This document shows positions 46,241-56,919 of a stretch of DNA of 64,000 bases, piece after piece; positions within the stretch are counted from its first letter, which is position 1, and each line of letters begins with the position of its first letter. The DNA is from Agriotes lineatus (lineage: Eukaryota > Arthropoda > Insecta > Coleoptera > Elateridae), in NCBI GenBank assembly GCA_940337035.1, contig OW679197.1, positions 41,236,466 to 41,300,465 on the forward strand, written 5' to 3'. Both the position numbers and the translations under genes were made by a program. The notes under the pieces are model-generated. The model was not told the origin of the DNA. It made no database searches and saw only the letters and a list, made by a program, of their open reading frames with translations.

Positions 46241-47109
46241 CTCTTTTTTTTTTGGTTGTAACACATAGGGAGTTCCCTGTTGGAAAATATTAATATCTGG
46301 TTTTCTCTTTGTTGTGTTTGGAGAGCGTTGTGTTATCCTGCTTTTCCTGTTGGAAAATAAGGGTGACGAAGATAACTATTAAAGAAGTACCACTCCTTAA
46401 CTATTTTTTTTAGGGTAGGTATGTCCCTTGGGGATATATAGTGTGTGTAACCTTACACTACTAAATTTTAAGATGACCAGTCCTTCATTCTTCGCCTTCT
46501 TTTTCTTCTTAAAACTTTGTCTATACCTCTCTCTTATAATGTAGTGAATGCCGATTTTGTTTTGAATGAGCTGCTTACTTGGGTGAATGACATTTTGTTA
46601 TCTTTTATTCTCTTTGATCTAGTGCGGATGAAATCTCCGGTGGTGAGTGATTTTTGGACGTGAGATGAAGATTGGTGGGGATTTTCTTCAGGCCGTTCGG
46701 GGCACTGAAGGATCTCTCCGTCGAAGCGTATGAGAGTTGTGTGAATGTTGGCTTCTGCCTATCACTTTTCTGGTTTCTTTAACCCTCTTTCACTGGGGTT
46801 GCTTTCTCCCCAGGGTTGTCAAAAGAAAGATCCTGGTTATTCTTCATTTTGGTTTTGCTATTTTGGTCTGACAGTGCCTGAACCTGTGTGGAGGTATGCT
46901 TCCGCCTCGGGGGTTATTGGAAGTAGTCAGGGGGGGGGGTACACTGTAAGGATTTGGGGGATTTTGTGGGGTTCGTGGGATCGGAACTTCTTCGCGATAG
47001 GTTGTTACGGGATTGTTCACCGGCGCAGCATTAACACCCAGCAGCGACGAGCAGCCTCGATCCTTGTCGTGAGGTTGGTCTGGTCTTGGGTTCCTCTTGG
47101 GGTCATTAC

Positions 47110-47666
47110 ATAAACACATTGACTCAATTACACAGAAAGCCTATAGAGTATTAGGATTTATAATTAGAACATGTAAACCTTTTAATAGCGCTACCACAAT
47201 GATTTTATTGTACAATTCATTAGTCAGAAGTATACTTGAATTTGCTGTATCCGTGTGGAACCCGCAGTATAATATTTACATTTCAAGAATCGAACGAATT
47301 CAAAATAAATTTATTAAACATCTTAAACATAAATTTATGCATTTTTCCGATAACTTGCACACGTTAGTATCCCGACGAAAACTAATCGACATGTGTACAC
47401 TATTTAAATTGATGAATTATCAAATAGATTGTGCGGATTTATTGTCGGAATTTTACCTGCGGGTTCCACAGCGAATGACCCGAAGCAATGACCTCTTATC
47501 TGTATCTGTTTGCAACACCAATTGTGCTATTAACTCTCCAGTGTACAGATTATCTGTCAATTTCAATTTTTATAATGCTCGTGAAAACTGTCTTGATATG
47601 TTTGTATGTTCTTTTAGAGAATTTAAAAATAAGATGTCTAGTGTAATTCTTAGATTACGAAATTAA
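47110..47666 (+). pseudogene. LINE reverse transcriptase C-terminal ORF (truncated)
   Basis: Open for about 185 codons from the 5' truncation to a TAA at 47664-47666. It reads HIDSITQKAYRVLGFIIRTC, then LLYNSLVRSILEFAVSVWNP (the conserved LY.SLVRS.LEYA..VW.P block after the RT palm), RIERIQNKFIKHLKHKF, SRRKLIDMCTLFKLMN, INSPVYRLSV and CSFREFKNKM near the end. This order is the usual C-terminal RT tail of insect Jockey/CR1-like LINEs. The catalytic YADD and endonuclease are not included, so the copy is dead on arrival although its frame is undamaged. The apparent upstream extension into the 47097 region is host LTR-element DNA. Recent insertion is implied by the intact frame and A-tail. Confidence 0.9.
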
Positions 47667-47873
47667 GTCATTAATTAATTTTAGATCATTTACCATTTTG
47701 TTATCAGTCATATTCTATTTTCTTTGTTATTTTTTGTTCGGCTTATAAACGCAGACTGCTATATATTAATGATTATGTTTATGTAGTGGTAAATTGTTAT
47801 AGGGTGTCCGTCTTTGATGTACACCTGTTATTTACCCAAAAATAAAATAAATAAATAAAAAAAAAAAAAAAAA
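47110..47873 (+). mobile_element. 5'-truncated LINE nested in the LTR element
   Basis: About 764 bp ending in AATAAAATAAATAAATAAAA and an A-tract (to 47873), flanked by ATTAC (47105-47109 and 47874-47878) as a short probable target duplication. Orientation matches the host LTR element. It carries the last part of a reverse transcriptase ORF, still open. Severe 5' truncation is typical of target-primed reverse transcription. Confidence 0.88.
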
Positions 47874-48049
47874 ATTACCGTCTTTACAGTGTAGTTGCTT
47901 GTTTGTGGTGTGGGTTTTGGGTCGTTAAAGATTGAGTGTTAGGAACGTCTTATGACAGACGGTTTACTTACTCTCTAGCGTATATGTATGTATCCTTATA
48001 GGATAAAGTTATTCTTTCGTTAAAAATTTCGATGAAATTTTTCCTTTCT

Positions 48050-48064
48050 GGTAAGGGGGGAGTT
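48050..48064 (+). promoter_or_regulatory. Polypurine tract
   Basis: GGTAAGGGGGGAGTT abuts the 3' LTR TG. A purine run with six G in a row is the expected primer site for plus-strand synthesis. Confidence 0.85.
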
Positions 48065-49038
48065 TGTTACGTGCTAAAAGCACATGCTATTAATACTAGT
48101 AATCTACAGTATATAAGTGTTGAATAAGAGATCAAGTGGGATTAATGCGATAATAACTCATAAAAATTAATATCAGATTGGCATTGGTCGTTACTAGAGG
48201 AAGAAGTTAAACAACGGTTTTTGTTTTGAAAAAAAACGTGTGACAGCAATTGAAACTGCAAGGGGTTTCTTGGTATATAAGTGATAATCTCGCCATTGCA
48301 TATGGTTTGGGCTATAGTAGGGAATATTACTGGCTAACCTTCCTGGTAGGAGATTTAAGAAGCGAGAGTCATTTTTCCTACGAATGTAAATTCGAGCTTA
48401 GAAGCGATTTGGAAAACCACGGAATCACGATTCTAAAGTTTATTGCCTGTTTAACAGGCAAAAAGTGTAGGAGTGAAAACCTACGGAAAATTTAGTCTGC
48501 TGGAAGTCACCAGGCAGTTTTGAGGACTACTTGCCGCAGGTGATAGCTGACGATTGGGAGCTGTCAAGCTGACAGTTAATCTGATTCAGTAAACGTCTAC
48601 AAGTGTAATCACAAACAGATAAGTGATTTTGATGATATTTTGCATATGAAAATGCTGTGTAAACATTAGAAAGACCTAGTAGTTTAAGTTAATAGGGGTA
48701 CCCCGCCGTCCCGTTTATATAATAGGCCAATTGTGGATGTCTCAAGTTTTGAGTGATAATAAAACTAGTTAAGGGTATTGCTCTCTTTCATTTTAATTAC
48801 AAGCATTGGGTTCAATAATTGTTTATTTAGATATACAGTGAAGTTACAAGTTTCTTGACATATATCAGTGTACGTGAGTTTTAACTTGTTGGCGCTCCCT
48901 TTAACATCTTAATTAAAGAATTCGCGACGTCTTCACTGTTGCTAGTAGACGGGCCTCAAGTACACTTATATAATGTTCAATTGTTGAGTTAAATAATTAA
49001 AGAACGACGACCTAAAGGTAAGTAAAAAAAAGCTAACA
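48065..49038 (+). repeat. 3' LTR
   Basis: 974 bp; same ends as the 5' LTR. Differences from the 5' copy include 4-bp deletions at the AGATAGATC and ATACCTATAC positions, an extra A at the GAAAAAAAACG run, and scattered transitions. The 81-codon TTG frame is also open here. Confidence 0.95.
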
Positions 49039-49042
49039 AAAC

Positions 49043-49955
49043 ATAAAGAGATACATCAATGTACTTGGAAAAGGCAGACGAGTGTTGTAGTATTATTATT
49101 AAATAAAACTGTAGAAGACAACTCATTAATACCAGAGTAAAAAAGGAAAGTCACTTACGGTTTCGACCAATTCTATTCAAAATCGTGATTCATGTGACAA
49201 GGACTACAGACCAATACAAAGACTAGCTATAACGAAAGGGTAAAACGTGTACACAAACACAATATTTATTTCTTTACATGGAAAGTTTTAGGTAACAAAT
49301 ACATTTTGAGACAAATATGTGGAAATTGATATCCTCGGTGATACATTAGGCAGCAAAAGAAGCAGTAAGTAAAAGAAGGTATGGAGAAAAAGTGGGAACA
49401 TAAATATTTAGAAATACATAGCGCTCTGTAGGAGCCCAATCTTCGGAAGCACCGGAAGCAGTAGCAGTAAACTCACAAAAATAGAGGGCTGAGTAAATAA
49501 TTATAAAAATCACTATTAATTAAAAATAGAAAAGGATCTAACAAGCACTACTCTAAAATATAATCAGTTAATAATAATAGCAGCAGAGAAAGTGAGTAAA
49601 GCTTACACTTGTCAGATTCCAGATTCATAAATTGTGTGACTATCCAAAAAATGGACTAGAAGGGAAACCAAAAATGAAAGAGGATTAAGTGTAATTAGTT
49701 GAATAAGAAACTACTTGGCAAGATTATAAAAACAAAACTGCAACCAGTTCAATAAAAATACTCGAGAAATGAAGTAGTGCTTTCCTATGGCTACCATGTG
49801 TAAATAATAAAGAACAAACACTTACAGGTAAGGAAACAGATCTTAGAATTTATTGATCTAGGAAAGCCTACTAGTTAATATACAGACGCATGCTGTGCCG
49901 GCATCAATTTATAGGTTTGTAGGCGATTGTAGCCTATCGCCCGTACTATTTAATA
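49043..49955. other. No gene; possibly old LINE-derived sequence
   Basis: A-rich + strand. Fragments such as SxxYRPI-like translations near 49180-49240 hint at very old LINE sequence, but no block is long enough to claim. The DNA at 49039 continues the target interrupted by the LTR element. Confidence 0.35.
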
Positions 49956-49956
49956 A

Positions 49957-50842
49957 TAAGGATGTTCCAAAACGTACTAGAAATATTTTTGAAATCGATT
50001 ATAAAAATTAGTAATTCCGTCTCTTGTCAATCAGGCCTCGTCAGTCCACAAAATATTAGGCAGAGTGTCTCCATGTGTCTGAATCCAGTCACAAAACCTT
50101 AAACGAGCTTCTGCATCATAGTCAAGAGCTTGAACTCTTTGATAATGGTAGGGATGGAAACGCTTCCGTCTTATTGTTATCAATGCTTAAGTGACAAAAC
50201 TCTGGGTTATAAAATAATGGTGTACCTATTTCTGCATAATAGACATAGTTTATAGATATTCCAGTACACATAAATATTCTCCGGAATTTCAGATCTTCTT
50301 CTGATAAATTGAGAATTTGCAGGTCGTTGTTTACGGGTATATGAACAACACCTTGGCCAGCCGCATGCCTTGGCCGGACTGCCCCGAGCTCTCTTAACTG
50401 CGGATATGAGTTAGTAAAAATTTCACATGTATAGGTAACCTTCTGTTAGGATTTCTTCTTCTATATTCTTTTTGCGCCGCTAAAGCATTGCCATCACACT
50501 AACCATACATATACACAATATCTGCCTATTCGAAAATAATATTGGTATTGTAATTAAGGATGTTAACAAACCTTTGAATACAACAATTGTATCATTTTAA
50601 CTATTTACTAAGCTGATAGTTAACACTGAAAACAATATTATTTTTTGTTAACAATAACGTTCAATTGTTACAGAAAACAATTAGCATTTATTGCATAGGC
50701 AATGTTGGCCCGAAAAATTATAAATTCAAGAACAACTCGTTAACGGTTGAGTTTAGCATATGTTTATCTCTACTTTTTTGTTCTAAATGAGTTACTCAAT
50801 TAATTCCTAAAATATTTCTGGTACGTTTTGGGACACCCTGTA
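49957..50842. mobile_element. Tc1/IS630-like element, internally deleted
   Basis: Right end reads, inverted, CAGGGTGTCCCAAAACGTAC and continues CAGAAATATTTTAGG; the left end AGGATGTTCCAAAACGTACT with AGAAATATTTTTG matches over about 40 bp. TATA/TA lies outside the right end. A transposase fragment (49985-50165, minus strand) runs directly into the left inverted repeat. The rest of the interior (50200-50800) contains no other readable transposase block; a frame giving NNDLQILNLSEEDLKFRRIF (minus, about 50320-50260) is unassigned. Confidence 0.75.
49985..50165 (-). pseudogene. IS630/Tc1-type transposase fragment
   Basis: The minus strand reads RFHPYHYQRVQALDYDAEAR, then LRFCDWIQTHGDTLPNILWT and DEA, a stop, LTRDGITN. 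This matches the HPYHxxxVQxLxxxDxxxRxxFCxWxxxxxxxxPxxxxxIxWTDEAxFTRDGxxN block of insect IS630/Tc1-like transposases, with the first catalytic aspartate in WTDEA present and a stop in place of the next residue. Only about 55 codons survive. The join to the terminal repeat just after TRDGITN shows the second half, with the remaining catalytic residues, was deleted. Non-functional. Confidence 0.78.
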
Positions 50843-50844
50843 TA

Positions 50845-51330
50845 CTTAATAAATATACTTAATTTCGCCGATATTAAAGTAATAATAGCTCGATATTTCT
50901 ATGATCTAGAGTTCATGACAAGAAGATTACACACAATGTATGAAGGATGAGGTTTGAAAGGCAACATGCAAATCTCAAAAAAAATTGCAATGAATGTTTA
51001 TGCAAGTTTTGCGATACTGATCACGAGTGCAATTACAACCGCATAGACTACAGAGTTTTAGAAGTAAAAATAAACAAAAAGGGTTTTGGCTTGGCAAAGG
51101 TTTGAAATAGATTAGAAAAAAGCTGTAAAGTATTATGCAGCTTAGATTTTGTATGGTGGGATGAACACATATTTAAAAACAGAAAAAAGGATATATTTAG
51201 AACTGGCATTGATGGAGTCAGTATTATGATATACGTATGGATGTCAAGTATAGTCAGTAAAAGCCTAGAGAAGATTGCTTCCAAGGGATATGTACTATCT
51301 AAGACTTTCCGAGCGAATTTTGAGACTCGA
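50845..51330. other. No clear gene; A-rich, possibly LINE-derived
   Basis: Continuous with the LINE fragments that follow and of similar A-rich composition. No readable RT block before 51370. Confidence 0.35.
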
Positions 51331-51369
51331 AAGAATTACTAATTATGAAGTCAGCAGAAGAAACGTATA

Positions 51370-51840
51370 ATAAATACACTAGAAGTAACACGACTTAAAC
51401 GGTTTGGACATCTGTTTCTAATGGACAACTATAGATCGCTTAGAAAGATGTTTGGTTGGATACCTCCAGATAGAAGAAACGAATACCTCAGGAAAACCAT
51501 GAACTGAAACGAAGATGCGCAGAGCCCAGAAAGGTGTAGAATGGAAAGTGGGAGGTGGCTCGCAACCGTATAGATCCCTATAAACAGGAAATGCATAAGT
51601 GGAAAACTAAATGCCTGTGAAACAGTAAGCAAATATCATAGTCAAATAATTGCATACGCAGACCATATCGTGATTATCGCAAGATCATTAAATAAGAACA
51701 ATAGAAATATTTAATAATATTCGAGAAGAAAGCTACAGCCAACACTGACAATCATTAACGCAAGAAAAATAAAATTATACGAAATTCAACCTAAAATCCA
51801 AGTTGCATTCAAAATTTAGGTACATTCATTGAACATGTTT
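51370..51840 (+). pseudogene. Two LINE fragments in scrambled order
   Basis: First piece (51388-51580): LKRFGHLFLMDNYRSLRKMF followed by GWIPPDRRNEYLRKTMN, matching the RW.GHV.RM......K......G.R.RGRPR block at the C-terminus of insect LINE ORF2. Second piece (51645-51760): QIIAYADHIVIIARSLNKNN, the catalytic palm strand with YADD as YADH, plus following residues. In a normal ORF2 the YADD strand precedes the C-terminal block; here it comes after. So either two separate LINE ends lie head to tail or one was rearranged. Stops and frameshifts are frequent. The D-to-H change would inactivate the polymerase. Confidence 0.72.
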
Positions 51841-51844
51841 GTTC

Positions 51845-53355
51845 CACGAGTTCATTTTTTATTTTTATTACTTAAATATATCTTGCATGTTATATCTTTC
51901 TCGAATAGCTACATTGGCATTTCGGTATATGATCGCACTGTTTCTAATAATACTGAAATGGTAAAATAAAACACTTAGTAATGCAAATTACATTAATTTG
52001 CATAAAATATTGCAGTAGGTGGAATACGACCTTGTGCTCTCAGACAGAATACGATTGCTTATCAGACGCTTTACTTGCTTAGCTAAGAACGCTACTGACG
52101 TATTTCCTTGTCGTTATATTATGAAGGGCACAGTGACGACATCAATCGCGGATGAACTGCGCCCGATCGGTGATGATGAAAACGTGAGGCACCCAAGCAG
52201 ACAGGCACAACATAATTTAGTTTATATAATAGGTGTCGCAAAGGTCTTGCCATAACTTTGGGGAGGCCTGTCATTTATTAATTCACAAACAATGATCAAA
52301 CGTCATTTTTCAGTAGATCTTAGTAGTTGTGAATTAGGAAATGACATGCTTCTTTAAATTCAGGTTTAGACTTGATTCCAAGACTTTTGGGGCATTCATG
52401 ATATCCGAAAGATATTGGACAAAAAATAAGACATGGAAACGAATAGAGGAAAACCGTCAATATAACCATTCCACATGGGAAAGTATACCAATAGAAGGAA
52501 AGTAGGTATATAGAATGTATATGGCGGCAAAAATCGCGTAGGTTGTAGGGATACATGAAATGATGATGCAAACCAGACCAAACACCGTCAATCGACGTAA
52601 ATATTTTAACTAGTAATGAGCTCCGGAGGGGTTATTATATCTTGCTATTAGCTATTCATTGAAAAAATGAGGGTTACAATTCCTAGTGAATGTGTTATAG
52701 AATCAAATCAATAAATAATTTGCATTTCGTGCTAACTAATAACTAATAATGCAGCAGCATCAGGAGGTGCTACAAGTTGCTAAATACGATCAAGAAATTT
52801 TACTCTAAATAGACTATTGTCCATCATATCATAGCATTGTTCAGAAATTTTTTATTTGGAATTTTAGTAGCTCTTTGATCTTTAACTGCGTGTGTTTTTA
52901 CTTGGAAGAATTTGAGATATAAAATGGACCAGAACGGTTGTGTAAAACTATTGCAAAATTTCAAAATTCTATCAGACCTAAAAGTAGAAAAATATTATAT
53001 CAAGTATATTTAAGTACATTCAAAACCGCTCCCTTTATGTTTTAAACAGTCAATGTCAGTAGGTACAATAGTCCACTTGGCAGTACCGTGGTTGCGGATT
53101 ACGTTGCGATTTTGTTGTCAGTGCCAAGGTTGTGGGACTGACTGTAGGACAATTACTGAGTGAAGTCGCTGAAATAAAACTTGTAATATCAGAAAACTCC
53201 ATGAAACCTCTATCCATTCATAAGTGTTATTGCATTGCAAAAACAAAATTCGACATGTAAAATGATAGTTGCCTTGATTAACCAGTATTTATCTTAATAA
53301 AAATCAGACTAACTGGTAGCGAAATTGATACTTTACATATTATATTATTAGGTAA
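51845..53355. other. No supported gene
   Basis: AT-rich with a small palindrome ATGCAAATTACATTAATTTGCAT (51980-52002, 3 fragments of a dyad). The 78-codon frame at 52019 starts with GTG. A segment near 52420-52580 is A-rich on the + strand in the manner of old LINE 3' ends, but no motif is firm. Confidence 0.4.
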
Positions 53356-53360
53356 CTATA

Positions 53361-54199
53361 TGCCGTTCACGATCTTTTTGGGTCAGGTGAGGCTATGACC
53401 ATCTAGTAATTTTGTTGGCAGTACCTCTGTGGCAACTAAACTCCCTAATGGAAATTGACACTTTTTGTGTTGGGTTATGTTGTTTTCAGTTTAAGGTTAT
53501 ATTTTCTGAATAGGTACATTGTTGCCGGATCACTGCTTAAATTAAGGATGAAAAATTGAAATGATTTGACAATTGGCGACAGAAATGAAAATGAGAACTA
53601 ATGCATAAGAAAAGCATTCAATATTAATGTTTTATTGCAATTTTGATAAGAATTGTGTACTTGCTATGAATATGCCACTTTCTTTTACATCCTTATTGCT
53701 GCATGCTTGCTTGCTTGTTGGTGTGGAAGGATAAAGACGTCACAAACTGATGCCAAATAAATTTAGTAGAACAATTGAGCAATATTGGTCTTATAGAAAT
53801 TAACATGTGATAATTGTAAATATCTTGTCAAATGGATGGCTTGCTGATTTTACTTCATGTTGATTTTCACATCTGCCACATAACATTTCAACACTAAAAT
53901 AATAATAAGTAGGTAGGTAGTAAATTATTATGCATTACGCTATATTGTTTTTCCTTTCCAAAATTTAATTTTTAAGGTACAACAAATATATTCTCCAGTC
54001 TCCACATCAACTCGTGTTCTTTTAAATCTGGTCTGTCCTTTTTAAATCGGAAATAGCATTATTTAATGGAAATTTTTTGTTGTAACAAAATTATTTTGGG
54101 CAATTTGACTTTCCCTTTGACACTACATCACCGAATCAGTTAGTACAACATGAAAAGAAAAAATCATAGCCAACTCTGTCCGAAAAAGGTCGTGAACGG
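53361..54199. mobile_element. ~840-bp inverted-end element
   Basis: GCCGTTCACGATCTTTTTGG plus GTCAGGTGAGGCTATGAC at the left is inverted at the right (54161-54199: TCATAGCCAACTCTGTCCGA and AAAAGGTCGTGAACGGA), about 30 of 39 matching. TATA flanks both ends. The interior is AT-rich with no transposase motif. Probably a TA-targeting non-autonomous element. Confidence 0.7.
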
Positions 54200-54204
54200 A
54201 TTAT

Positions 54205-56160
54205 ACTTGGAGTTTTACTCGTCTCAGATTTTTAATATGAAATAGATGTCTTGCATTATTGGTTCTTGTTTTTGTATTTCCAAAATACTTTACCAAAACC
54301 TGTATTGCTTAACAAGATGTCGACATAAATTCCTTATATAATCTATTAATTCGTCATAACCTCGTTGATTTAAAGATATTTTTCAGTTTAAATAAAATAA
54401 ATATTTCGCTTATTATTTTTCTTAAATGGAAAAGTTACCACAATATAACTCGACACGATTGTTTAACAACAATAAACAATTATATTTAATTATAGAATTT
54501 GGCTAACCGTTCACTGTACGCCAACAAAACTACACTTTTTAGCTTTGATGACTTCATAGAATGGCATCAACTAAATATTAAAAAAAGTTCTTTAAATAGC
54601 ATCATTGCTCTTGAAATTCATTTCTATTAATAAGGTTCAGTGTACAAATGCGCAAAGTAACATTTCATAGAATTATAATACATTAAAATTTGTAAATGTA
54701 AAGAAAGTCGGCGGTTTATTTCAGAGGTGTAAAAAGAAGTTTTAGAAAAGGTTACTAACTGCGAAAAAATACCAAAATTTCTAATATTTTCGATCGCCTC
54801 CAACAAAAATATATTTTTACTTCCCACAAGTTTAGTCTTCTAACTTTACATTTCAGCTTGCGCATCCCACGACTTAATTATAGCCGTCTCTCAATTTTCT
54901 CCGACAGCCATAGCAAATAACATTAATTACCAACAGTTGGCATTCACGTGTGATGAAAACGGAAGTCGTCATTTCGTAAGATCGCATTGGCTTTTGCAGT
55001 CGTAGATTTTAAAACAATAATCCATATAATAGAGTGCGTAATATATTATTAAAACTAATCCTCAGCTGGTTGTGCAACGAAAAGTCACGTTATGACTAGA
55101 TTCAAGAGATACTTATAATGTCAGACAATAATTAGTAGCCGTTTTGTTGTAGAAATCTGGAAAAATGTGAATATTTCAAGAAACAATCTTTGTTGAATCT
55201 TACTGTTTGGACGGTTTTCAAGTAGGTGGAGAATGAGCCTTTTCGATGGTTTCTTGTTTTGCAGTATTCCGACACCGGGATATTACCTATCGGAAATGTT
55301 ATAACTTGATAAGTAATATTTGAGAAACTGGAACTGGTGGAAGGAAAGAATCTTCTAGTAAACCAAAGAAGAGAGTACCTGCATTAATGGAAACTGTTAG
55401 ATAAGGCTCCAAAAACACCAATTAGGCAAGTTAGATTATATGAAAAGCCACCCTGCATTACACTGTTGAAGAAATCTTGAAAACTAGTTTAGCAAGAAAG
55501 AACAAATCTGTTTCCCAAAATAAGGTATGCTTAGATTTGGTCTAAGTGACTGGTGAAAAACGAATCGTGTCAAACCGTTTTAGTTTGGCAGGATAATAAT
55601 GTAGGGTCTGACATCATAGTTTACACAATTAACTAAGTTATGTAGCGCTATGGGGAGTGTTCTCGAAGTCCTGACTAGCAACTTTTCCCACCACTATTTT
55701 TCAAATGAGCAAAATAGGTTAATATAGATATATTTATCGTCTCAAGGGCGTTCTGTAATTTGCAGTTTTCGTAGTATGAAGCCACGCTTTCTACCACAGT
55801 AATTCTAATGATTCCAGACATACATTCGAAAGACATCGATTTTCCTCCTGTCTGTAGCCTTTGTGGTCCATAATTCTGTTGCATAGGTGGCAATGGAAAA
55901 ATTAGGGTTCGAGCAAGTTTAACCTTTGTATGTATTATTAAATATTCTACAATTTTTCCATATACAAGTTAATTTAACAATTTTACTCCTTGTACTACAT
56001 ATTGGCACTCCTAGCTAAATTATTTCTATATCTACCTATACATAACAAATATATACTTGACTATTCAATTCACCTGTCATCTGTCAAAAAGTAACCAATG
56101 AAAATCCAGAATTCTGACGTTTCTTGACCAATCAAAAAAATATCAGTAGATATATCTTCC
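54205..56160. other. No supported gene
   Basis: AT-rich; frames present are short and non-ATG. No repeats or dyads of note were seen. Confidence 0.45.
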
Positions 56161-56165
56161 TAGAA

Positions 56166-56510
56166 GGTATTCAAGTGACTATTTTTAACAAATGCTATTT
56201 TTATTAGAAAAAGTCAATATTAGTGTTCTGTTACTAGAGAAATTGCGTAGTTTGTTGCTAGATTTACTGAACACTAATTTGAAAAAGTAGTTTGTTTCAT
56301 TAAATAGTCCCTCGAATACCATTCTTAGTAAAAGTTAAATAGATTATTTTTGCGGTGGTATCACTACTCATGTCCATTGCGCTTTGGATTAGGACTCGTG
56401 CTATCGCACTCGTCCTAATCGTACCAAAGCGCAATGGACATTCGTGACACCACCGCAAAAATAGTCGACATAACTTTGACTACTCATGGTATTATAAGTG
56501 ACAATTTTTT
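56166..56510. mobile_element. Fold-back element with near-perfect 117-bp hairpin core
   Basis: Core arms 56346-56400 and 56406-56462 pair almost completely: TATTTTTGCGGTGG / CCACCGCAAAAATA, ATGTCCATTGCGCTTTGG and its complement, ATTAGGACTCGTGC / CACTCGTCCTAAT, with a loop of about 5 nt. Pairing extends outward more weakly to about 56303 and 56505 (AATACCAT...AGT / ACTCATGGTATT). A further inverted word, GGTATTCAAGTGACTATTTT (56167-56186), lies upstream against 56303-56323. No coding potential. Confidence 0.85.
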
Positions 56511-56919
56511 GGTTTATGCACTTTTAGAGCAACAACATAAAAAATAAAACAATCCTTTGATAGGTAAAAGAACATCCTAACTACTGAAGATCATACTACA
56601 AAGCTTTCTATTCTACTGGATACTTTCGCAATACATTAATACGTCCATATTAGGTTAAGAGTGAAGATTATTTTTACTTGTTTAAATTAGTCAAAATACA
56701 AAGCTACCGCTAGTGGTTTCATGAATCTTTATAAACGACTACTTCATACTCGTAAAGTGAATATTTTGCATGATATGCTCTTTGTAAACGACTTCAATCT
56801 AGCTACTTTAGTTCAATAAGTTGATAGATCATTTATTTGGTCTGGTATTACAATTAATAAATGATATTGAAGTTGAAATGTTTCTTTAAAAATACATTGC
56901 AGCATTGTATTGTATTATA

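Larger units (their letters stand above)
44207..47104 (+). other. G+T-skewed non-coding internal domain of the LTR element
   Basis: Nearly 2.9 kb in which the + strand is dominated by T and G, most strongly from about 44560 to 46650, unlike the A-rich coding strand of normal retrotransposons. No frame longer than chance is present except short ones near 46745-47113 around GC-richer DNA. The segment 46844-47100 contains a run of ten G (46930-46939), and its minus strand would read proline-rich. It contains degenerate tandem repeats (listed) and a 74-bp duplication. By analogy with plant LARDs, the domain may serve packaging or RNA structure; that is inference. Confidence 0.8.
43203..49038 (+). 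mobile_element. Complete non-autonomous LTR retrotransposon (LARD-like)
   Basis: A 5836-bp unit with two long terminal repeats (43203-44183; 48065-49038), TG...CA ends, and a 4-bp AAAC target duplication (43199-43202; 49039-49042). It has a primer binding site 5 nt after the 5' LTR and a polypurine tract directly before the 3' LTR. The LTRs differ by about 19 substitutions and three small indels, roughly 2%, so the insertion is fairly young. Yet the internal domain contains no gag, protease, RT, RNase H or integrase motif in any frame. Decay cannot explain that at this age, so the element was already non-coding when it inserted and relied on a related autonomous element. A 4-bp duplication and the PBS layout favour the Ty3/Gypsy group, as an inference. 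A LINE is nested at 47110-47873. Confidence 0.95.

Noticed and set aside
46745..47113. 122-codon frame before the nested LINE
   Set aside because: Non-ATG-like context, ends in LINE sequence at the insertion site, no gag motif such as CCHC, and opposed by an equally open minus frame.
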